From positions 1 through 64,000 of the forward strand of contig CACWOS010000002.1 in NCBI GenBank assembly GCA_902762565.1: a stretch of 64,000 nucleotides of DNA. The letters run 5' to 3'. This stretch comes from an uncultured Prevotellaceae bacterium (GTDB lineage: Bacteria; Bacteroidota; Bacteroidia; Bacteroidales; Bacteroidaceae). Both the position numbers and the translations under genes were made by a program. The notes beneath the pieces were generated by a model that saw nothing but the letters and a program-made list of their open reading frames with translations, searched no databases and was not told the DNA's origin. Numbering within the stretch: position 1 is the first letter of the stretch; the number at the start of each line of letters is the position of its first letter. This document shows positions 7,063 to 17,000 of this stretch, in pieces.

Positions 7063-8492
7063 TGTATAACTGGCACAAATTCCAAATAGTCAAGAGGTAA
7101 ATAGCTTGAATCGTCATTTGAAACAACTTCAATCGTCAGATAGTTATCCTGTTCGCCATTGGCATAGAAATTGCCGACAACAACACGATGATTATTAACC
7201 AAATTAGACAGCGTATTTTCTGGTGAACCACCCTGACAATAGTCGTCCGGACCACGGAACAGATTCGGGTCGGCGTCGACGTCTTCAAACGTCTTGAATG
7301 CGCGCAAATCAATATTTGTGAATTGTGGCACGCCATTGATGTACGTATTGATTACGGGACGCTCGGCATTGCTAGTGTAGCCAAAACGCACCTGCCAATT
7401 GGCCTGAGGCAGGGGTGGCAGCTTCACGGTGAGACGACTCATGTTAGGACAGTACACGGCATCGCCCTCGTACGTGTTCCACCAAAAATGGTGGGAAGAT
7501 ATGGCCACCAGTTCAGCATCGGTCTCGAAATTGTCGACAAAGGCGCTGGGAAGGCCATACAATATTTCATCACCATAGCGGAACCCGATATTCAATAAGT
7601 CTGGCGACAGGGTCTTGAAGTCTACACGCCACAAGTCGTAAAGCACTTGCTCTTGTGTCGTCTTGTCGTAAGCCAACAGATTGTCGATGTAGAAATAGCA
7701 ACCATTGTCGGTCCAGTGGTCGTATCCGCCTTCGTCCTTCATGATGTGAATGCCACGCACGGTGCAATCGTTCCTCAGGCCGCGACGGTTCAGGTAGATA
7801 CCGTCGGGGTTGACATCGCGTGGGTACGAGCACTTCAACGAGGCGTAGGGCATCAACGTTTCGTAGTAAGTCGTGACGTCACGTGTCGTACCTGGCCACC
7901 AAGAAGCCATCGTGGTATTGAAGTCGTTGGTCGGGGTCAGCGACGTATAGCCTGCAGCATGGCGCAAGATATGGTAGGACACGAATCGGTTCAGTGAGTT
8001 GCGGCGGTCGGTGGGGTTGCTGACGGAGGCATCCTGTGGATACACTTCGTCGTACGTCTTCTTGGCCCACGCCTTCAGGTCATCGATATTGTTGATGCCT
8101 GCCGCACGGAACACGGAATCGGTCTCGACAAACATCGTAAAGCGGCGAGGTCTGGACGTCTGATAATAGCCCCTTTCGTAACCTTCGGCTTTGGTATGTG
8201 CAGTGAACATCTGCCCCGAAAGGTTGGTAGGATAATTCTCGTCCTCGTACACCAGCAGCGAGTCGGCCATTCCCGTCAGTTGCAGTGCCTGACTGAACAG
8301 CGTTGTCTTGGGGTCGACAGCCAGCATTTCGCCCGTCAGCAGATAAGGGGTCTCAGGGTCGGCAGCATAGCTGATGTGGTCAATATCGTGGATGTCAATG
8401 GCCACATTGTCATTCACAATCAGCAGTTGCTGTGCCTGTAGCGTGGGCACGGCAGCTATGGCTACGAATAAAGAAAGGAAGAGTCTTCTCAT
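7059..8492 (-). CDS. Secreted fasciclin-like (FAS1) protein
   Basis: 477 residues with signal peptide (about 1-20, ending LQAQ). Residues roughly 60-185 fit the FAS1 pattern: ALQLTGMADSLLVYEDE, then RRFTMFVETDSVFRAAGINN (the usual TFFAPTNEAF position), then RFVSYHILRHA, the NHVL-type helix. FAS1 domains mediate adhesion to proteins or sugars. The C-terminal part (about 250-477) is beta-rich and unassigned; it has features of a galactose-binding or cohesin-like fold but no diagnostic motif. Both its ends overlap neighbours by ATGA junctions, so it is the middle gene of a tightly coupled three-gene operon. It likely acts at the cell surface. FAS1 assignment is moderately sure. Confidence 0.72.
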   Translation of the reverse strand: MRRLFLSLFVAIAAVPTLQAQQLLIVNDNVAIDIHDIDHISYAADPETPYLLTGEMLAVDPKTTLFSQALQLTGMADSLLVYEDENYPTNLSGQMFTAHTKAEGYERGYYQTSRPRRFTMFVETDSVFRAAGINNIDDLKAWAKKTYDEVYPQDASVSNPTDRRNSLNRFVSYHILRHAAGYTSLTPTNDFNTTMASWWPGTTRDVTTYYETLMPYASLKCSYPRDVNPDGIYLNRRGLRNDCTVRGIHIMKDEGGYDHWTDNGCYFYIDNLLAYDKTTQEQVLYDLWRVDFKTLSPDLLNIGFRYGDEILYGLPSAFVDNFETDAELVAISSHHFWWNTYEGDAVYCPNMSRLTVKLPPLPQANWQVRFGYTSNAERPVINTYINGVPQFTNIDLRAFKTFEDVDADPNLFRGPDDYCQGGSPENTLSNLVNNHRVVVGNFYANGEQDNYLTIEVVSNDDSSYLPLDYLEFVPVIQ

Positions 8493-8998
8493 GGCTTCAT
8501 GTATTTAAAGGTGAAACGTTTGTTGACACTGATGACATAGATGCCGCGCGTACGACTGGAGAGGTCAACGACAGCCTGTCCGCCCTCTGCGGCACGGGCA
8601 TTCATCACGCTACGTCCGTCTATGCCTACAACCTGCACTTCGTCGCCTGCACTAAGGCCGTTGACGGCTATCGTGCCAGGCTGCAGCAGACGGAAGGTGA
8701 CAGCATTCCCAGCGACAGCGGGTGTATGGATGGCCGTTCCCTTTTCCTCGAAATAGATGTTCTTCAGCTGGTCACGCTCTATTGTCAGCGTGGTTGTTTC
8801 ACCGTCAGCTACATTATAACAATACACATTCACAACGCCCTTGGCGAACTTCATTGTAGGATCTTTGGCCGGAATATCGAAGCGATACTCCGTGCCGTCC
8901 GTCAGACTAAGCACGAGGGTCGTTGTCTCTTCAGTCGACCGTGCGGACACGTTCAGTGCCGTGACACACACAAAGAGTAATAGTAATAGTTTCTTCAT
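8489..8998 (-). CDS. Small secreted protein with T9SS type A-like C-terminal tail
   Basis: 169 residues: signal peptide (1-19), then a short module TLVLSLTDGTEYRFDI ... DQLKNIYFEEKG (about 27-88), then an 80-residue C-terminal domain with GDEVQVVGIDGRSV, VDLSSRTRGIYVISV and a final KYMKP. This last part matches the type A C-terminal signal of the type IX secretion system, which directs cargo across the outer membrane and is cleaved or anchored there. There is no catalytic domain between, so the protein is almost only module plus sorting tail. It is the first gene of the operon and sits behind an exact-consensus promoter (9045-9076). T9SS attribution is by pattern and is inference. Confidence 0.72.
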   Translation of the reverse strand: MKKLLLLLFVCVTALNVSARSTEETTTLVLSLTDGTEYRFDIPAKDPTMKFAKGVVNVYCYNVADGETTTLTIERDQLKNIYFEEKGTAIHTPAVAGNAVTFRLLQPGTIAVNGLSAGDEVQVVGIDGRSVMNARAAEGGQAVVDLSSRTRGIYVISVNKRFTFKYMKP

Positions 8999-9044
8999 AT
9001 TGTTTTTTGTTAATTACTTGGTTCGAAGCATTTTATATACTCTG

Positions 9045-9076
9045 CAAAGATACAAAATAAAAATGAAAGTACCAAA
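9045..9076 (-). promoter_or_regulatory. Promoter of the exported-protein operon
   Basis: On the minus strand: TTTG (complement of 9073-9076), 20-nt spacer, TATCTTTG (complement of 9045-9052). Exact Bacteroidota consensus; start point near 9039, about 40 nt before the ATG at 8998. Confidence 0.85.
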
Positions 9077-9119
9077 TATTTCATGCACTTTTTTTCCCGA
9101 ACAGTCTTTCCACTTTGAG

Positions 9120-9265
9120 TGTTGCAGTTGTTGCAGTGTTGCAGTTCCAAAATAGGTTATGAGAAAGTCAAAAATTAACTCTATATTTATATATATAAAT
9201 ATAGAAGTATTTTTATGGTATGGGAATAGCCTTTAGGGAACTGCAACACTGCAACAACTGCAACA
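9120..9265. repeat. 146-bp giant palindrome A
   Basis: A perfect 29-bp inverted repeat: 9120-9148 and 9237-9265. Each arm is made of three short direct repeats of the type GTTGCAGT(T). The exact centre (9192.5) coincides with the centre of a perfect 24-bp palindrome, CTATATTTATAT plus its complement (9181-9204). The 32-nt segments between arm and centre are only partly complementary. A 14-nt part of the arm (CAACAACTGCAACA) is repeated at 9325-9338. No T-run follows, so it is not a terminator. Confidence 0.95.
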
Positions 9266-9459
9266 GCGAGAGCAAAGTGATGCTTGCATCAACTATGCCG
9301 AGCGCCAGTAGTTGTCGATGAAATCAACAACTGCAACAGTTTTTTGTCAACTTATTCAGGAAAGACAAATAATATCGCAGTAAAATGAATAATTTCTTGC
9401 GAAGTATTCGTGAACCGCAATGGCGATGTATTAATTTTGTAGCAGAAACGTCAAGAGTG

Positions 9460-9540
9460 ACGCGCACGGCGCTCGCAGGCCACGTACACGTAGCGGAAGG
9501 GCCCTCCGCACGGAGCAGACGGGGTGCGAGCCAGGAGCGA
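9460..9540. repeat. GC-rich element, copy 1
   Basis: A GC-rich block unlike the AT-rich flanks. The ordered words ACGTAGC (9488-9494), GCCCT (9501-9505), CGCAC (9507-9511) and GACGGGG (9518-9524) occur in the same order, with the same 30-nt first-to-last offset, at 28066-28102. It can fold (GCTCGCA with TGCGAGC; CGGA with TCCG). Nature unknown. Confidence 0.6.
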
Positions 9541-9577
9541 AGAAATTTGAAATATTGAAACAACGAAAGGTGAAAAG

Positions 9578-9612
9578 AGAAAAAGAGCGAACCCGCATAG
9601 ATCCGCTCTCTT
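9578..9612 (-). terminator. atpG: Terminator of the ATP synthase operon
   Basis: Minus strand: AGAGCG (9604-9609 complement) pairs with CGCTCT (9584-9589 complement) across a 14-nt loop, then a T-rich run (complement of 9572-9583). It lies about 30-50 nt after the atpG stop. Confidence 0.75.
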
Positions 9613-9637
9613 TGATTTGTATTTCGCCACTGAGTGC

Positions 9638-10609
9638 TTAATTGTTGACGCTACCGCCCACAATATCAAGCAGTTCTGAGGTGATGGCCTGCTGACGCGA
9701 CTTGTTGTACTGCAGGTTCAGCTGGCGTAGCAGTTCGTCGGCATTGTCCGTAGCGGTCTGCATGGCCACCATACGGGCGGCATGCTCGGAAGCCACGCTG
9801 TCGAGCAGGGCTGTATAGAGCATGAGGTGGGCCATCTTGGGCAGCAGTTGCGTAAGCACGGAGTTCATGTCGGGCTCGACGATGAAGTTGTCGTTCAAGG
9901 GTACAGCCTCGCCTTCCTTCACCTCCTTCTTGCGACGACGATTCTTCTTCAGGTAGTCCTGAGCCTTCTTCGTGGCAATGTTCGACGTCAGGTCGCGTTC
10001 GTGGTCACGTTCCAACTCACTCTCGATGTCGATAGGCAGGAACTGTTTGTTGGTCAGCACCTGCGAGCCAGCGCTCTTGAAGTGATGGTAGATGATTTCC
10101 ACGCGGTCTATTTCGCCCTTGGCAAACTTCTCACCCAGCTCCATAGCAATGTCAATGCAGGGCTGCACATGAGGATGGTCGACCAGTGAGGCATACTCGC
10201 CAAAGCAGGTGTAGCCCAGCTTGCGCGCCTTCTCGGCCACCTTGCGGCCAACGGGATAGACCTCGACACTACCCTCGCCTAACTCTTTGGTGTAGGCTTC
10301 AACCGTGCGCTGCATCAGCTTGATGACGTTGGCATTAAAGCCACCACAAAGTGACGAATTACTGCTGAACACCACCAAGGCGACACGCTTCACAGGGCGC
10401 TCCTGATCGTAGATAGTCTGTGCCTCGGCTTCGGCCGCCAAGAACGACTTGAGGATGTGCTCCAGCATGGTCTCGTAGGGCAACATGTTCTGAATGGCCA
10501 CCTGAGCATGGTGCAGCTTCGACGAAGCCACCATCTTCATGGCACTCGTAATCTTGCGCGTCGAGTTGACTGAAGCAATACGTCCTTTAATCTCTTTTAA
10601 TGACGGCAT
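9638..10609 (-). CDS. atpG: ATP synthase subunit gamma
   Basis: Central rotating stalk of F1, linking the c-ring to the alpha3beta3 head. 323 residues, longer than the ~287 of E. coli. The N-terminal coiled coil starts with the conserved MPSLKEIKGRIASV-NSTRKITSAMKMVA region, and the C-terminal helix includes AARMVAMQTATDNA. The extra length is mainly a lysine/arginine-rich insert around residues 200-238 (KKNRRRKKEVKEG). It is the last gene of the operon, 6 nt after atpA, and is followed by an intrinsic terminator. Confidence 0.97.
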   Translation of the reverse strand: MPSLKEIKGRIASVNSTRKITSAMKMVASSKLHHAQVAIQNMLPYETMLEHILKSFLAAEAEAQTIYDQERPVKRVALVVFSSNSSLCGGFNANVIKLMQRTVEAYTKELGEGSVEVYPVGRKVAEKARKLGYTCFGEYASLVDHPHVQPCIDIAMELGEKFAKGEIDRVEIIYHHFKSAGSQVLTNKQFLPIDIESELERDHERDLTSNIATKKAQDYLKKNRRRKKEVKEGEAVPLNDNFIVEPDMNSVLTQLLPKMAHLMLYTALLDSVASEHAARMVAMQTATDNADELLRQLNLQYNKSRQQAITSELLDIVGGSVNN

Positions 10610-10615
10610 AGGCTA

Positions 10616-12202
10616 TCATGCTTTATAGGTTCCTGCGATGTCGGCCATCACAGCCTCAATCTTCTGAGTGGTAGCATCGTCAATCTTACCAGCGGCCAGC
10701 GTTTCGATGACCTCAGGAGCCGATGAACGCAACTTGTCGAGGAACTGGTTCTGACATTCACGCACCTTGTCGATGGGCACTTCACGCATCAGTCCGTGCA
10801 CACCGCAATACAGGATAGCCACCTGCTCGCCTACGGGCATGGGGCTGTACTGTGGCTGAATGAGCAGCTGGTTGTTCTTACGACCACGGTCCAGCGTCAT
10901 AGCCGTCACAGCATCCATATCGCTTGAGAACTTCGAGAAGGCCTCGAGTTCACGATACTGAGCCTGGTCAATCTTCAAGGTACCGGCCACCTTCTTCATG
11001 GACTTGATCTGTGCCGAACCACCCACACGGGATACGGAAATACCAACGTTGATGGCAGGACGGAAGCCCTGGTTGAAGAGGTCGCTCTCCAAGAATATCT
11101 GACCGTCGGTGATGGAGATCACGTTCGTGGGGATGTATGCCGACACGTCGCCTGCCTGAGTCTCGATGATGGGCAGAGCGGTGAGCGAGCCACCACCCTT
11201 CACGTGACCCTTCATGCATGCGGGCAGGTCGTTCATCTGCTCGGCCACCTCCTGCTGTTCGTTAATCTTGGCCGCACGCTCCAACAGACGAGAGTGCAGG
11301 TAAAACACGTCACCGGGATAAGCCTCACGTCCGGAAGGACGACGCAGAATCAGCGACACCTCACGGTAAGCCACAGCCTGCTTTGACAGGTCGTCGTAAA
11401 CGACCAGTGCAGGGAAGCCGCGGTCACGGAAATACTCGCCGATGGCAGCACCTGCGAACGGTGCATAGTACTGCATCGCGGCAGGATCGGCAGCGGTGGC
11501 AGCCACCACGATGGTGTAAGGCATAGCACCGTGCTCCTTCAACGTCTGAACGAGCGTTGCAACGGTACTGGCCTTCTGACCGATGGCTACATAGATACAA
11601 TAGACGGGCTTGCCAGCCTCATAGAAACTCTTCTGGTTGATGATGGTGTCAACAGCAATAGCGGTCTTACCCGTCTGACGGTCACCGATAATCAATTCAC
11701 GCTGACCACGACCAATGGGAATCATCGAGTCGACAGCCTTCAAACCCGTCTGCAGGGGTTCCTTCACGGGCTGACGATAGATAACGCCAGGAGCCTTACG
11801 GTCAAGTGGCATTTCGAAAGCATTATTCAGGTCAATATCGCCCATGCCGTCGACAGCCTGTCCCAATGGGTTGATGACGCGGCCCAGCATATTGTCGTTG
11901 ACACGGATAGAGGCAATACGCTTGGTGCGCTTCACCACCATACCCTCCTTAATGCCTGATGTAGTACCCAGAAGCACGCAACCGACGTTGTCCTCCTCCA
12001 AGTTCATCACAATAGCCATCGTGCCGTTCTCAAACTCGAGCAACTCGTTGGCCTCGGCATTGCGGAGTCCGTAGATACGAGCCACACCATCGCTGACGGT
12101 GAGCACGGTACCGACCTCGTCGAACTGTTCGGCATTCTGAATGCCTTTCAGCTGTTCGAGCAGCACTTGGGATACTTCGCTTGGTTTAATCTTATCTGAC
12201 AT
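10616..12202 (-). CDS. atpA: ATP synthase subunit alpha
   Basis: Non-catalytic nucleotide-binding subunit of F1. 528 residues. The Walker A motif GDRQTGKT is at residues 173-180, the conserved [14 protein letters not shown] stretch is present near 375, and the C-terminal helical domain is complete. Family length is about 505-530, so it is full. The spacer to atpH contains T/A-rich near-octamer repeats (12210-12240), and the gene overlaps no neighbour. Encoded with the other F1Fo subunits on the minus strand. Confidence 0.98.
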   Translation of the reverse strand: MSDKIKPSEVSQVLLEQLKGIQNAEQFDEVGTVLTVSDGVARIYGLRNAEANELLEFENGTMAIVMNLEEDNVGCVLLGTTSGIKEGMVVKRTKRIASIRVNDNMLGRVINPLGQAVDGMGDIDLNNAFEMPLDRKAPGVIYRQPVKEPLQTGLKAVDSMIPIGRGQRELIIGDRQTGKTAIAVDTIINQKSFYEAGKPVYCIYVAIGQKASTVATLVQTLKEHGAMPYTIVVAATAADPAAMQYYAPFAGAAIGEYFRDRGFPALVVYDDLSKQAVAYREVSLILRRPSGREAYPGDVFYLHSRLLERAAKINEQQEVAEQMNDLPACMKGHVKGGGSLTALPIIETQAGDVSAYIPTNVISITDGQIFLESDLFNQGFRPAINVGISVSRVGGSAQIKSMKKVAGTLKIDQAQYRELEAFSKFSSDMDAVTAMTLDRGRKNNQLLIQPQYSPMPVGEQVAILYCGVHGLMREVPIDKVRECQNQFLDKLRSSAPEVIETLAAGKIDDATTQKIEAVMADIAGTYKA

Positions 12203-12231
12203 TTGTTTTCTTATTTTACCTTTTTACTTTT

Positions 12232-12768
12232 TTACCTTTTCAAGGTGTTTAGAATGTTGTTGAGTTTGGACTTGACACTGGCGTCCATGCGATAGGTGTC
12301 GTATTCGAGAATGAAGCCACCGATGATGTCGGGGTTCACCTCGGTCTCAAACTCAACAGTACCATTAGTCTTGCTGGCCACCATCTGGCGCATCTTCTGC
12401 TCGGTTTCCACAGAGACACGGGCAGCGGTGGTGAGCTTGCCACGAATGACGTTCTTCTGCTTGCGGTAAAGCGTGATGTACGAGTTAGCCATGAATTGCA
12501 TCACGTTCTCACGATCTTCCTTCAAGACAAGGGCGATGAATGCTTTAGTCAGCTGACAAGGTTTCTCACCAGCAGCAACAATGAGCAACGTCTCTTTCTT
12601 GTCCTTCGAAAGCATGGGATTGTCTATCGTATGGCGTAATGCGGGTACGTCCAAATAGCTTTGGGCCACCGTCATCATCTCCTGATATACGGCGTCTTCC
12701 AGCTTCTGGTCCGTAGCACTCTTCAAGAGCGCTCTCGCATATCTCATCGATATTACTCCTATATCCAT
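12232..12768 (-). CDS. atpH: ATP synthase subunit delta (OSCP)
   Basis: Peripheral stalk subunit that attaches b to the top of F1. 178 residues, normal length. The N-terminal six-helix domain begins MDIGVISMRYARALLKSA, and the C-terminal part has the family signature GGFILEYDTYRMDASVKSKL. Sequence is poorly conserved in this family; identity is secure from position between atpF and atpA. Its last codons run into the short tandem-repeat spacer before atpA, and its start follows an AATTG-type heptamer array (12779-12813 lies on its upstream side). Confidence 0.95.
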   Translation of the reverse strand: MDIGVISMRYARALLKSATDQKLEDAVYQEMMTVAQSYLDVPALRHTIDNPMLSKDKKETLLIVAAGEKPCQLTKAFIALVLKEDRENVMQFMANSYITLYRKQKNVIRGKLTTAARVSVETEQKMRQMVASKTNGTVEFETEVNPDIIGGFILEYDTYRMDASVKSKLNNILNTLKR

Positions 12769-12778
12769 ACGCTTAATT

Positions 12779-12813
12779 CAATTGGTAATTGAAAATTGAC
12801 AATTGAAAATTAG
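12779..12813 (-). repeat. Five phased heptamers between atpF and atpH
   Basis: Five consecutive 7-mers of the form nAATTGn/AAATTGA on the plus strand (12779-12785, 12786-12792, 12793-12799, 12800-12806, 12807-12813). The array overlaps the atpF stop codon and fills the spacer to atpH. Confidence 0.85.
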
Positions 12814-13304
12814 TTTGCAGAAACATCATCCAGCATACGGTCAATCAAATCCATCTGCGCCTTGTCGTCCTTCAGGTTCTTCTTCAGAACCTTCTCGGCA
12901 ATCTGAACGCTCAGCGTGGCCACCTGCTGACGGATGTCGGCAATGGCGGCCTTCTTCTCCTGTTCGATGGCGGCTTTCGCCTCGTCCAAGAGTCGAGCAC
13001 CCTCACTGCGGGCCTTCGTCTGAGCCTGTTCCACGATGGCGTCACGCGTCTCAGCAGCCTCCTTCAGTATCTGAGCCTGCTTCTCGCGTGCTTCCTGCAG
13101 AATGGATTCACCTTCCTTTTGAATGTTGGCCAGTCGTTCGTTAGCCTCATGAGCCTTCTTCAGCGACTCGTCAATGAAAGCCTGACGCTCCTTCACCATC
13201 CCAGTGATGACGGGGAAGCCAAACTTCCAAAGGAGGAAGAATACCACGAGGAACGTGATAGACATCCAGAACAACAGACCAGTACTCGGAATTAACAAAT
13301 CCAT
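12810..13304 (-). CDS. atpF: ATP synthase subunit b
   Basis: Membrane-anchored part of the peripheral stalk. 164 residues: a single N-terminal membrane helix (about 8-30, GLLFWMSITFLVVFFLLWKF) followed by a long charged, alanine- and glutamate-rich coiled coil (35-150) that runs up the side of F1. Typical length. Only one b gene is present, so the stalk should be a homodimer. Flanked on both sides by phased heptamer arrays. Confidence 0.96.
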   Translation of the reverse strand: MDLLIPSTGLLFWMSITFLVVFFLLWKFGFPVITGMVKERQAFIDESLKKAHEANERLANIQKEGESILQEAREKQAQILKEAAETRDAIVEQAQTKARSEGARLLDEAKAAIEQEKKAAIADIRQQVATLSVQIAEKVLKKNLKDDKAQMDLIDRMLDDVSAN

Positions 13305-13320
13305 AAGCTGTGACTTAACT

Positions 13321-13355
13321 TTTCACTTATCACTTATCACTTCTCACTCCTCACT
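13321..13355 (-). repeat. Five phased heptamers between atpE and atpF
   Basis: Five consecutive 7-mers of the form nnTCACT on the plus strand (13321-13355; coding strand AGTGAnn), ending two bases before the atpE stop codon. The coding-strand unit is the same family as the GTGAA units before pyrF. Confidence 0.9.
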
Positions 13356-13357
13356 GC

Positions 13358-13600
<243 letters not shown>

Positions 13601-13628
13601 TTAATTTTTTAAGTTATTAATGTTTTAA

Positions 13629-13663
13629 TTTCACTATTCAATATTAACTTATCACTTCTTACT
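13629..13663 (-). repeat. Five phased heptamers between atpB and atpE
   Basis: Five 7-mers on the plus strand (13629-13635, 13636-13642, 13643-13649, 13650-13656, 13657-13663), forms such as TTTCACT and TATCACT. The array runs over the atpB stop codon. Confidence 0.8.
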
Positions 13664-14723
13664 CATGTGCCGGTTCCACGCGTGCCAGTCCGATGAACAC
13701 AGCTGACAGCATGGTAAACACCATAGCCTGGATGAAGCATACCAAGCACTCCAGACACATCATGAAGACACTCATGATGACCGACAGAGCCGACATTGAC
13801 AGCTGTACGGCTACGGCCTGACTGGCAACGAGGAAGATGATACACGTAATAGCCACCGCAATGGCGTGACCAGCCATCATGTTGGCAAAAAGACGGATCA
13901 TCAGTGCAAAGGGCTTGGTGAAGATTCCCACAAACTCAATCACAGGAATGATGGGGATGGGCGCCTTCAGCCATGTGGGCACCTCTGGCCAGAAGATATC
14001 CTTCCAATAGTGCTTGTTGCCCGAGAACTGCACGATGATGAACGTGCAGAGCGCCAGGAAGAACGTCACGGCGATGTTGCCCGTCACGTTACCTGAGCCC
14101 GGTGGAAACGGGATAAGACCCATCACGTTGCAGGTGAAGATGAAGAAGAAGCACGTCAGCAGGTAAGGGACGTATTTCTCGTATCCCTTTCCTACACCCG
14201 GCTTGATAATATCATCCACCACATACATCACCAGCATCTCGACGAAGCCCACGAAACCGCCTGGTGCCGGGTCGGAAGCCTGACGCTTCTTATACCAGCG
14301 GGCACTGCCCAAGATGCAGCACAGCAGGATAGCGACGTTGATGAACATCACGGCCACCGTCTTCGTGATTGACAGGTCGAGAACGGGTTCACCATTCTCC
14401 ATGATTTTGCCTGCATTCTCTCCTTCTGTAGCAATGGCCAAGCTCTGAATGTCCTGTGGAGCATCGGCTTTCACACGGCGCAGTCCCTGGGCATCAGCAT
14501 GGTGTTCGAACTGAGAAGAGCAGAACACGTGCCAACCCGTAGAACTCTTGACGATGACAGGCAGCGGAATGACAAGCGACTTCCCCTCACCGAGGTCGGT
14601 GACGTGCCATTCGTGCGAGTCCTTGATATGCTCAAGCACCACCTCCTTGGCCGAGAAGTCTTCTGCCCTCATCGCAGGCGTCATTGCCAACAGCAAGAGT
14701 GCCATGCAAAGCAGTCGTTTCAT
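13659..14723 (-). CDS. atpB: ATP synthase subunit a
   Basis: Stator channel subunit that passes ions to the c-ring. I use the ATG at 14723 (354 residues), because from there the protein opens with a clean signal-peptide-like stretch (MKRLLCMALLLLAM...MRA, 1-20); a start at 14732 is possible. Residues about 21-120 are an extra exported domain not found in E. coli AtpB (271 aa) but seen in Bacteroidota. The membrane part follows, with the essential arginine R277 in FALMIRLFANMMAGH and five or more helices. Flanking spacers both contain heptamer arrays. Confidence 0.95.
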   Translation of the reverse strand: MKRLLCMALLLLAMTPAMRAEDFSAKEVVLEHIKDSHEWHVTDLGEGKSLVIPLPVIVKSSTGWHVFCSSQFEHHADAQGLRRVKADAPQDIQSLAIATEGENAGKIMENGEPVLDLSITKTVAVMFINVAILLCCILGSARWYKKRQASDPAPGGFVGFVEMLVMYVVDDIIKPGVGKGYEKYVPYLLTCFFFIFTCNVMGLIPFPPGSGNVTGNIAVTFFLALCTFIIVQFSGNKHYWKDIFWPEVPTWLKAPIPIIPVIEFVGIFTKPFALMIRLFANMMAGHAIAVAITCIIFLVASQAVAVQLSMSALSVIMSVFMMCLECLVCFIQAMVFTMLSAVFIGLARVEPAHE

Positions 14724-14767
14724 ATAAATCATAATTCTTAATTCTTCATTGTTACTCGGCAAAACCG

Positions 14768-14802
14768 ATAACTCTTAACTCTTAATTCTTAACTCTTAAC
14801 TC
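14768..14802 (-). repeat. Five phased heptamers upstream of atpB
   Basis: Five 7-mers of the form TTAACTC on the plus strand (14768-14774, 14775-14781, 14782-14788, 14789-14795, 14796-14802), with a second, differently phased set (ATAATTC, TTAATTC type) at 14731-14751. They fill the spacer between the small membrane protein gene and atpB. Confidence 0.9.
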
Positions 14803-14804
14803 CC

Positions 14805-15068
14805 TTAGTGTCTCATTGAGAGTGTAACGACCATCATCACTGCGTACATCACCATATAGATGGCTACAAACAGGATGACGTCTTGCCTGTCTTCGGCAAG
14901 TAGTGCGTAGATGCCTGCCAGCGAGAGCACCAGTATCATGCGAATGACCGTCATGATGAGGTAGAACCTCGGAAGTGCCTCGGGTTGATTGGCTTTCACC
15001 ACGTCGTATAGCTTGACGTAAGCTACACCCAACAGCGTCAGCAGGCATACTGCAGCAATGTAGATCAT
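14805..15068 (-). CDS. Small membrane protein of the atp operon (AtpI-like position)
   Basis: 87 residues with three hydrophobic helices (about 1-22, 36-60, 65-85) and short charged loops (KANQPEALPR, EDRQD). It occupies the place where other bacteria have atpI, whose product helps assemble the c-ring, but sequence similarity to AtpI is not evident by eye, so I leave the symbol empty. Its ATG overlaps the atpC stop (ATGA at 15065-15068), so translation is coupled to atpC. Cellular location: inner membrane. Confidence 0.75.
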   Translation of the reverse strand: MIYIAAVCLLTLLGVAYVKLYDVVKANQPEALPRFYLIMTVIRMILVLSLAGIYALLAEDRQDVILFVAIYMVMYAVMMVVTLSMRH

Positions 15069-15298
15069 TCAGCCTTTTCGACGCAGAGTGACACTACGTT
15101 CTTCTGCACCTCAACGAATCCACCCTGTATCGGGAGCTCGTTGCCATCGTACACCACCGTGCCTTTCTGCAGCGTTGAGATGATGGGCGCATGGTTGGTG
15201 AGTATCTCGAACTGGCCTTGCGTGCCTGGAACTACCACCTGCTCCACCTCTCCGTCATACTCGACTCTTTCTGGTGTTACTATCTTGAGTTTCAACAT
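15065..15298 (-). CDS. atpC: ATP synthase subunit epsilon, short form
   Basis: 77 residues that correspond only to the N-terminal beta-sandwich of epsilon (LKIVTPERVEYDGEVEQVVV ... GTQGQFEILTNHAP ... GGFVEVQKNVVSLCVE). The C-terminal two-helix domain present in the 130-140-residue forms, which can block rotation, is absent. Short epsilon is known from Bacteroidota and some other bacteria, so this is not a truncation by mutation: the stop overlaps the next start in an ATGA junction. It remains the link between gamma and the c-ring. Confidence 0.94.
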   Translation of the reverse strand: MLKLKIVTPERVEYDGEVEQVVVPGTQGQFEILTNHAPIISTLQKGTVVYDGNELPIQGGFVEVQKNVVSLCVEKAE

Positions 15299-15328
15299 AC
15301 CTATTATATATATAATAATGTATATGCT

Positions 15329-16861
<1,533 letters not shown>

Positions 16862-16901
16862 TTATTGTTTTAGAATTGTTGTTATTTTCGTATAGTGATT
16901 G

Positions 16902-16909
16902 CAAAGATA
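16902..16909 (-). promoter_or_regulatory. -7 box of the ATP synthase operon promoter
   Basis: TATCTTTG on the minus strand, 47 nt before the atpD start. The -33 position is only T-rich (no exact TTTG), so the promoter is partly degenerate. Confidence 0.65.
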
Positions 16910-17000
16910 CGAAAATATTTTTATTCTAAAAAACATTTTCCTGTTTTTTTACGCAAAAAGTTAATAGAGTGTATTTTTAACGACAGAAAGGACACTTTGT

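Larger units (their letters stand above)
8999..9637. other. Non-coding region with giant palindrome and GC-rich block
   Basis: A 639-bp gap between the exported-protein operon and atpG. It holds, in order: the minus-strand promoter (9045-9076), a 146-bp giant palindrome (9120-9265), a third partial copy of its arm (9325-9338), a plus-strand -7-like word TAATTTTG (9432-9439), a GC-rich block (about 9460-9540) with internal pairing (GCTCGCA 9471-9477 with TGCGAGC 9525-9531), and the atp operon terminator (9578-9612). No protein-coding gene is supported here. Confidence 0.75.

Noticed and set aside
9120-9265. Palindrome A as an intrinsic terminator or IS remnant
   Set aside because: No T-run follows either arm, the atp operon has its own terminator at 9578-9612, and no transposase fragment lies between the arms.
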